Source of the DNA: Oscillospiraceae bacterium
GTDB lineage: Bacteria; Bacillota; Clostridia; Oscillospirales; CAG-272
NCBI GenBank assembly: GCA_003343845.1
Contig: QAKK01000041.1
Location: 21,782-85,781 of the forward strand
Direction of reading: 5' to 3'
DNA: 64,000 nucleotides
In this document: positions 59,234 to 64,000 of the stretch, in pieces
Layout of the letters: the number at the start of each line of letters is the position of its first letter
Numbering within the stretch: the first letter of the stretch is position 1
Made by a program: the position numbers and the translations under genes
The notes under the pieces: generated by a model
Told to the model about the DNA's origin: nothing
Seen by the model: the letters and a program-made list of their open reading frames with translations, nothing else
Databases searched by the model: none

Positions 59234-61609
59234 ATGAAAAAAACTCTGTTGATCCTCGCCTGCACCCTGCTTCTGGCGCTGACCATGACGGCGACGGTCG
59301 GTGCCTATGCGTTTGTGCCCGGCAGCGACGCGGTTGTCTATGTGGACGGCACGGCGGGCAGCGACGCAAACAACGGCGCGACCCCTGCCGCAGCCGTGGC
59401 AACTCCGCAGAAGGCGCAGAGCCTGCTGCCAAACGGCGGCACGGTCGTCGTCTCGGGCGAGGCCGCACTCACGGCGGCATATGATCCAGCAGCCGTGAAG
59501 GGCGCGGTGCTCTACACCTCCGTATACGGCGGCACGGACTACCGCAAAAGCGGCGCCAAGCTGTCGGTCGGCGGCAATATGGCATTTTCCAACGACACCT
59601 ATTTCGACAACATCGATCTTGCCATCACCAAAACCACGCTTGTCTTCTCCGGCAAGTTCCACAACTTCGGCTTCGGTGCAGGTGTCAGCTGCACGCAGGC
59701 TGCGACTGCAACGACCTTCCACTATCCTATTATCCTCGCGGGCGCCAATACCCCCGCCACACTGGAAGAAGCAAGCTCCGATGCGGATTTCACGCTGACC
59801 ATCGCGGGCGGCACGTGGCGCAGCTTCTACGGCGGCAACCGCCGCACGGGTGCCTCGCAGGTGCTCGGCAAGGTCTCGGGCGACAGCTATATCCGCATTG
59901 AAGGCGGCACCTTCACCGGCTCCGGCGGCGAATATGCCAGCCTCGGCGGCGCAAACATCCACACCGGCAGAATGGTGCTGGAGATCACCGACGGCATCTT
60001 CAACTGCGAGTTCTTCATGTTCCGCCGCACGCAGGCGCGCCCGACGGATTCGACCAAGGATGCAGGCGGCTACGGCACGGCGCAGGCAGTCTTCGTCATC
60101 CGCGGCGGTCAGTTCAATAAGCATATCGCAAGCGGTCCCGACGCGTCGATTGCGGGCAGCATCCGCAACTACGCGGATCTGACCATGGTCATTACGGGCG
60201 GCAGCTTTGCAAACAGCATGAAGTTCTTCAACCGCTCTCTGATGGGCACGGTGCTGATCCGCTGCTCGGCAGAGACGGAAGCAATGCTTCGCCCGCATAT
60301 CGAGAACATCCACAACTTCCTGTTCTCAAACGACCTCTCTCCTGCGGAAAAGGACACCGAGACCGCGCACTTTGCCGGGATGATCAGCAACACGCCCGAC
60401 CCCTTCGTCTTTGAAAAAGACGGCATGTACTACATCGCCTACAGCGACGGCGACGGCATCAGCGTGTCGGCAAGCCGCGAGATGGTCTTCTCCCGCTTCG
60501 ACTACAACAAGGTCAAGGTGTTCAAGAGCAGTGAGACCACCATCGCCAACGCGAAGAAAGAATACTGGGCGCCCGAGATCCACTACTTCTCGGCGGACGA
60601 GGTCGGTAAAGACAACGCCGGCTGGTACATCTACTTTGCCGCCGATGACGGCAAGGACGCAAATCACCGCATGTACGTCCTGCGCGCCACCGATCCCGAG
60701 GATGCGCAGAGCGCATACAAGATGGTCGGCGAGCTGGAGACCGCAGACGATTGCTGGGCGATCGACGGCACGGTCATGAAGCTTTCCGGCAAGCTCTACT
60801 TTATCTGGTCGGGTCACCCCACGGACAGCAGCACGCAGCAGATCTACATCCAGGAGATGGAGTCGCCCTCGAAGATGAAGACCGGCACGCGCACGCTGCT
60901 GGCAGCGCCGACCGAGAGCTGGGAGCGCCGCAATTCTCCGCTGCTGGAGGGTCCGCAGGCGCTGATCCTCGACGGCACGGCACACATCGTCTATTCGGCA
61001 AACGGCAGCTGGACGCGCCGCTATTGTCTCGGCATGCTGACCCTGGTCGGCAGCGATCCGCTGGATGCCGCCGCATGGCAGAAGAGCGACGGTCCCGTCT
61101 TTGAGATGAGCGAAGAGAACGCCATGTTCGGCACGGGACACGCCTCCTTTGTCGAAAACAGCATTGACGGCACGCACTGGATCTACTACCACGCCGTGCC
61201 CAACGCCTCGGTGAAGGACGGCAACGATGCAAACGGCACGCCGGTCTTCTGGAATGCACGCCGCACCTTTGCGCAGCAGTTCACCACCGAGACAAAGCGC
61301 GTGAACGGCAAGACCCTGACCTACCCCGTCTTCGGCACGCCGCTTGCTGCATCAACGGTGCGCGATGTCGCAATCCACACACCGGACCATTGCGACGGTG
61401 CACACCTCTACGCCAAGGGCGGCAATGTCTGCCTGATCTGTCGTGCAACCTCGGGTGCGCCCGATCTGAAGTACGGCGACATGAACGATGACGGCAAAAT
61501 TGAGCTGATCGACGCCCTGCTCCTGCTCCGCGCCATGGTCAACGGTAAGAGCGACGCGGCACTCTCCGACGTCGTCCGTCTGCTCCGTTACATCGCAACC
61601 GGAAAATAA
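59234..61609 (+). CDS. Secreted GH43 glycoside hydrolase with dockerin-like tail
   Basis: 791 residues. Signal peptide about 1-25. The N-terminal half (about 30-370) is a beta-rich, helix-like domain distinct in sequence from those at 32902/35276 but of similar style. The GH43 propeller follows (about 380-700): base Asp in NTPDPFVF, YWAPEIHYF, general-acid Glu in LEGPQALIL, and GTGHASFV. The tail has one calcium loop D-M-N-D-D-G-K-I-E-L-I-D (about 749-760) and a second half lacking it (LSDVVRLLRYI). Monocistronic, between its own promoter and a strong terminator. Confidence 0.84.
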   Translation: MKKTLLILACTLLLALTMTATVGAYAFVPGSDAVVYVDGTAGSDANNGATPAAAVATPQKAQSLLPNGGTVVVSGEAALTAAYDPAAVKGAVLYTSVYGGTDYRKSGAKLSVGGNMAFSNDTYFDNIDLAITKTTLVFSGKFHNFGFGAGVSCTQAATATTFHYPIILAGANTPATLEEASSDADFTLTIAGGTWRSFYGGNRRTGASQVLGKVSGDSYIRIEGGTFTGSGGEYASLGGANIHTGRMVLEITDGIFNCEFFMFRRTQARPTDSTKDAGGYGTAQAVFVIRGGQFNKHIASGPDASIAGSIRNYADLTMVITGGSFANSMKFFNRSLMGTVLIRCSAETEAMLRPHIENIHNFLFSNDLSPAEKDTETAHFAGMISNTPDPFVFEKDGMYYIAYSDGDGISVSASREMVFSRFDYNKVKVFKSSETTIANAKKEYWAPEIHYFSADEVGKDNAGWYIYFAADDGKDANHRMYVLRATDPEDAQSAYKMVGELETADDCWAIDGTVMKLSGKLYFIWSGHPTDSSTQQIYIQEMESPSKMKTGTRTLLAAPTESWERRNSPLLEGPQALILDGTAHIVYSANGSWTRRYCLGMLTLVGSDPLDAAAWQKSDGPVFEMSEENAMFGTGHASFVENSIDGTHWIYYHAVPNASVKDGNDANGTPVFWNARRTFAQQFTTETKRVNGKTLTYPVFGTPLAASTVRDVAIHTPDHCDGAHLYAKGGNVCLICRATSGAPDLKYGDMNDDGKIELIDALLLLRAMVNGKSDAALSDVVRLLRYIATGK

Positions 61610-61617
61610 GACATAAC

Positions 61618-61652
61618 AAAAAGGACTTTCCGCATAGCGGAAAGTCCTTTTT
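61618..61652. terminator. Bidirectional intrinsic terminator
   Basis: A 16-bp perfect stem AAAAAGGACTTTCCGC / GCGGAAAGTCCTTTTT with loop ATA, shared by the GH43 gene (plus) and the DUF1003 gene (minus). Confidence 0.92.
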
Positions 61653-61672
61653 CAGTTGCCGGGCAGACCCGA

Positions 61673-62194
61673 TTATTGGTCGCACTGTGATGTCTGCTGT
61701 TCGAGCTGTTCGAGTTTATGCTCAAGTTTCTTCTGGTTTTCCAGCACGAGATCCAGCTTTTTGTGCAGATCGTCGATAATCAGCTCACTTTTGAGGTTGA
61801 TACGATAGTCGTTCTCGGCGCGGGCGCGGTCCTTTGCCTCCTGCCGATTCTGGCTCATCATAATGAGCGGCGCCTGCACGGCGGCGATGCAGGAAAGCAC
61901 AAGATTGAGCAGGATGAACGGATAGGCGTCAAAGGCGCGTTCCGCCATCACAATGTTGAGGATCATCCACACCACCATCACGGCGATGAAACTGAAGATG
62001 AACGCCCAGCTGCCTGCAAAGCGTGCGACCGCGTCTGCTGCGCGCTGTCCGAGCGTCTGCTTTTCATTGCGATCCGCATTTTCGGTGACCGAGGTCATGA
62101 TCAGCTGATGGATCAGCTCCTCATCGGTAAATTCCCGATCGGTCCCATCCAGCAGCTCACGGATAATTTTTCTGCGTTCCTTCTCGGTTTTCAT
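61673..62194 (-). CDS. DUF1003 membrane protein
   Basis: 173 residues. A cytoplasmic N-terminus, two membrane helices (about 62-85 and 93-113, the second with YPFILLNLVLSCIAAVQAPLI in part), then MMSQNRQEAKDR, the DUF1003 hallmark (N-R-Q-x-x-x-D-R), and a C-terminal coiled coil (about 135-168). Function unknown; members are common in many bacteria. Flanked by terminators on both sides. Confidence 0.9.
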   Translation of the reverse strand: MKTEKERRKIIRELLDGTDREFTDEELIHQLIMTSVTENADRNEKQTLGQRAADAVARFAGSWAFIFSFIAVMVVWMILNIVMAERAFDAYPFILLNLVLSCIAAVQAPLIMMSQNRQEAKDRARAENDYRINLKSELIIDDLHKKLDLVLENQKKLEHKLEQLEQQTSQCDQ

Positions 62195-62215
62195 AGAATT
62201 CTCCTTTTCGTTTTC

Positions 62216-62245
62216 AAAAAAAGCCGCCCGCCGGCGGCTTTTTTT
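62216..62245. terminator. Bidirectional intrinsic terminator after trxB
   Basis: A 13-bp stem AAAAAAAGCCGCC / GGCGGCTTTTTTT with a 4-base loop. Confidence 0.92.
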
Positions 62246-62259
62246 CTGATTTGTTTGCT

Positions 62260-63165
62260 TTATTCGCCGTCGATATAACGGCAGGCGGCAAGCGCCGCCG
62301 TCGCGCCGTCGGCAACGGCTGTGGCGATCTGGCGCACGCCCTTGGTGCGGCAGTCCCCCGCCGTGAAGATGCCCTCGGCGCTCGTTTTGCAGTCCTCGCC
62401 CGCAGCAATATAGCCGTGGTCGAGCGCAATGAGATTTTCAAACGCGCCGTTGTCGGGCGCGAGCCCGATCGCGACAAACACGCCGTCCGCCGGGATCACG
62501 CGGCGCGCGCCGGTGTGCACATCCTCGACCTCCGCGCCCGTGAGCGCGGCGTCGCCGACGATACCGACCACCGTGTGCCCGAAAACCGTCTCGACATTCG
62601 GCTTTGCGGCGAGCAGCTCGCAGAGCCGCACCTCACCCGTGAATTCGTCCAGATTCTGCACCACGGTGACCCGCTCCGCCGTCTCGGCAAGCAGCAGCGC
62701 CTCCTGGAGCGCCGAATTGCCGCCGCCGACCACGATCACATGCTTGTCCTTATAGAACGCGCCGTCACAGACCGCGCAGAACGACACGCCGTCGCCGAGG
62801 AATTTGTCCTCGCCCGGCACACCGAGGAGCCGATGGCGTGCGCCGGTTGCCACAATGACCGCCTTTGCTGCGAAGACCTTTTCGCCGCAGTGCACATGAA
62901 AGCCGTCGCTGTGGCGCTCGATGCCCGTGACCGTCTCCACCTCGACATCCGCGCCCTGCTCGAGCACCTGCTCCACCATTTTGTCGGCAAGCTCACTGCC
63001 GCTGACCGACAGGAACGCAGGATAATTCTCGATCTTCGGCGAAAAGGTCATCTGCCCGCCGAAGCCGCCCTTTTCGATGATGAGCACGCGCTTACCCGCG
63101 CGGCGTGCATACAGGGCGGCGGTCAGCCCCGCAGGGCCGCCGCCGACGATGATGATGTCATGCAT
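62260..63165 (-). CDS. trxB: Thioredoxin reductase
   Basis: 301 residues, low-Mr FAD/NADPH type. FAD motif IIIVGGGPAGLTAALYA; redox-active C-x-x-C in FCAVCDGAF; NAD(P)-binding VIVVGGGNSALQEALLL; C-terminal FTAGDCRTKGVRQIATA. Its first eight bases overlap the end of nrdD, so the two are coupled. This places it as the reductant of the redoxin domain fused to NrdD, besides serving free thioredoxin. Confidence 0.95.
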   Translation of the reverse strand: MHDIIIVGGGPAGLTAALYARRAGKRVLIIEKGGFGGQMTFSPKIENYPAFLSVSGSELADKMVEQVLEQGADVEVETVTGIERHSDGFHVHCGEKVFAAKAVIVATGARHRLLGVPGEDKFLGDGVSFCAVCDGAFYKDKHVIVVGGGNSALQEALLLAETAERVTVVQNLDEFTGEVRLCELLAAKPNVETVFGHTVVGIVGDAALTGAEVEDVHTGARRVIPADGVFVAIGLAPDNGAFENLIALDHGYIAAGEDCKTSAEGIFTAGDCRTKGVRQIATAVADGATAALAACRYIDGE

Positions 63166-64000
63166 GGACTTTTGCTTCCTTCTGCGCGATGAAGTCCTTC
63201 ACGCCCGCAACGCCCGCAAACTTCGCGTCGCCGCAGACCAGTGTGGGCGCCTGCTTCAGCCCGAGCGACTCCGCCAGTGCGCGGTTCTCCTCGACGAGCA
63301 GTTTTTCATAGGGGATACCCGCCTCGTCCAGCAGCTTTGCCGCGATCTTGCAGTTGGGGCAGGTTGCCGTTGCAAAGAGGCGAACCGGCAGATCCGCCGC
63401 CTCCGCTTCGGGTGCCGCCGCATCGGGATGCAGCACGCCCGCATGCGTCAGCACGCTGCGCCCGATGTTGTAGGTGCGGCGATCCTTGAATTCATGCGCC
63501 TTGCCGTCGTTCCAGTTCTGCACCGGGCGATAGTAGCCGGTGATACGGCTGTAGACCTCGGTCTTTTCGCCGCAGTGCGGGCACTCGTAATGTTCGCCCG
63601 CAAGATAGCCGTGCTGCTTGCAGATGGAATAGGTGGGCGAGAGCGTGTAATAGGGCAGCTTGTAGTTCATCGCGATCTTGCGGACGAGGTTGGCTGCCGC
63701 CTTCCAGTCGGGCAGCTTCTCGCCGAGGAAGGCGTGGAAGACCGTACCCGAGGTGTACAGCGTCTGCAGCTCGTCCTGAATGTCGAGCGCGGAGAACACG
63801 TCCTCAGTGTAGCCGACCGGCAGATGCGAGGAATTTGTGTAATAGGGTGCGCCGTCGTCGCCGCCCGCCGTGATGATGTCGGGATAGCGGCGCTTGTCAT
63901 GCTTGGCAAGGCGGTAGGTCGTGGACTCCGCCGGCGTTGCTTCGAGGTTGTAGAGGTCGCCGTACTGCTCCTGATAGTCGGAGAGGCGCTCGCGCATGTG
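63158..64000 (-). CDS. nrdD: Anaerobic ribonucleoside-triphosphate reductase (class III), 3' part, with fused glutaredoxin-like domain
   Basis: Only the C-terminal about 280 residues are in the window; the frame is open to the edge, and the Met near 63997 is probably internal. The NrdD end is clear: YYTNSSHLPVGYTED, then the zinc region SICKQHG...CPHCG, and the glycyl-radical site SRITGYYRP, with the radical Gly codon at 63536-63538. After a linker rich in Ala, Glu and Pro, a redoxin domain of about 75 residues begins VRLFATATCPNCK, with C-x-x-C codons at 63350-63361, and ends at the stop. Class III reductases take electrons from formate or from redoxins; the fusion points to the latter. It overlaps trxB by eight bases. 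The activase nrdG is not in the window. Confidence 0.93.
   Translation of the reverse strand, partial: HMRERLSDYQEQYGDLYNLEATPAESTTYRLAKHDKRRYPDIITAGGDDGAPYYTNSSHLPVGYTEDVFSALDIQDELQTLYTSGTVFHAFLGEKLPDWKAAANLVRKIAMNYKLPYYTLSPTYSICKQHGYLAGEHYECPHCGEKTEVYSRITGYYRPVQNWNDGKAHEFKDRRTYNIGRSVLTHAGVLHPDAAAPEAEAADLPVRLFATATCPNCKIAAKLLDEAGIPYEKLLVEENRALAESLGLKQAPTLVCGDAKFAGVAGVKDFIAQKEAKVHA

Noticed and set aside
1..64000. CRISPR arrays, cas genes, tRNA and rRNA genes
   Set aside because: No regularly spaced repeats of 25-40 bases with unique spacers, no cas-like proteins, and no cloverleaf or rRNA sequence were recognised. This was by eye; a tRNAscan or Infernal run would be decisive.
1..64000. Prophage, transposase or integrase genes
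   Set aside because: None of the plausible proteins match these families; the DnaC/IstB-like ATPase at 15186 is beside a dnaD-like gene and has a zinc ribbon, so it is the helicase loader, not an insertion-sequence helper.

Overview
The window reads as a piece of a high-GC, Gram-positive, spore-forming anaerobe of the Clostridia, most likely an Oscillospiraceae/Ruminococcaceae-type gut bacterium. The genus is my inference. Support comes from the rpmG-secE-nusG-rplK-rplA order, DnaD/DnaI-type primosome genes, Rex, a glmS ribozyme, a tetrahydrofolate riboswitch, a SpoVM-like sporulation peptide, an anaerobic (class III) ribonucleotide reductase, sugar ABC permeases without their own ATPase, and secreted GH43 enzymes with dockerin-like tails. 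No rRNA, tRNA, CRISPR array, prophage or insertion sequence was recognised.

Layout: (1) 1-2.3 kb, 5'-truncated sialidase-like enzyme. (2) 2.5-4.8 kb, acyl-CoA ligase and MarR regulator with a promoter/operator. (3) 5.0-8.4 kb, small DUF6110-like protein, P1B-type metal ATPase, amidohydrolase. (4) 8.5-16.2 kb, rbfA-nrnA (minus), then galU, dCMP deaminase, LMW phosphatase, rimI, tsaD, rex, dnaD-like, dnaI-like. (5) 16.3-20.4 kb, nadE, then a THF riboswitch and RBS-hiding hairpin ahead of folT-folC. (6) 20.6-24.1 kb, M18 aminopeptidase and PTS-EIIC-like protein (minus), CPBP protease (plus). (7) 24.2-26.4 kb, ribosomal/transcription operon (minus). (8) 26.8-32.8 kb, tsaE, tsaB, rpiB, a left-handed beta-helix protein, glmM, glmS ribozyme and glmS. 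(9) 32.9-39.6 kb, three GH43 enzymes. (10) 39.7-44.3 kb, heterodimeric ABC exporter, MTA/SAH nucleosidase, Nim-like flavoprotein. (11) 44.4-55.8 kb, a sugar-importer-like operon combining two permeases with an HlyD-type adaptor, a MacB-core-like membrane protein and two very large lipoprotein binding proteins. (12) 55.9-59.0 kb, thioesterase, class II aldolase with two tandem 121-bp hairpin units behind it, MazF, a small membrane protein and spoVM. (13) 59.2-64 kb, a fourth GH43, DUF1003 protein, trxB and the 3' end of nrdD fused to a redoxin domain.

Functional threads: degradation of (probably arabinose-containing) polysaccharide outside the cell by regions 9 and 13, with uptake possibly by region 11; amino-sugar synthesis controlled by GlcN6P through the glmS ribozyme; folate uptake and polyglutamylation under THF control; t6A tRNA modification genes split over two loci (tsaD; tsaE-tsaB); and an anaerobic dNTP pathway with its own reduction route (TrxB plus NrdD-redoxin). 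The intergenic DNA is rich in interspersed hairpin repeats. The strongest candidates for undescribed biology are the mixed import/export-type operon in region 11, the three-hairpin repeat family (18.3, 30.5 and 48.1 kb) lying next to metabolite-sensing RNAs, and the tandem 121-bp hairpin RNA behind fba.
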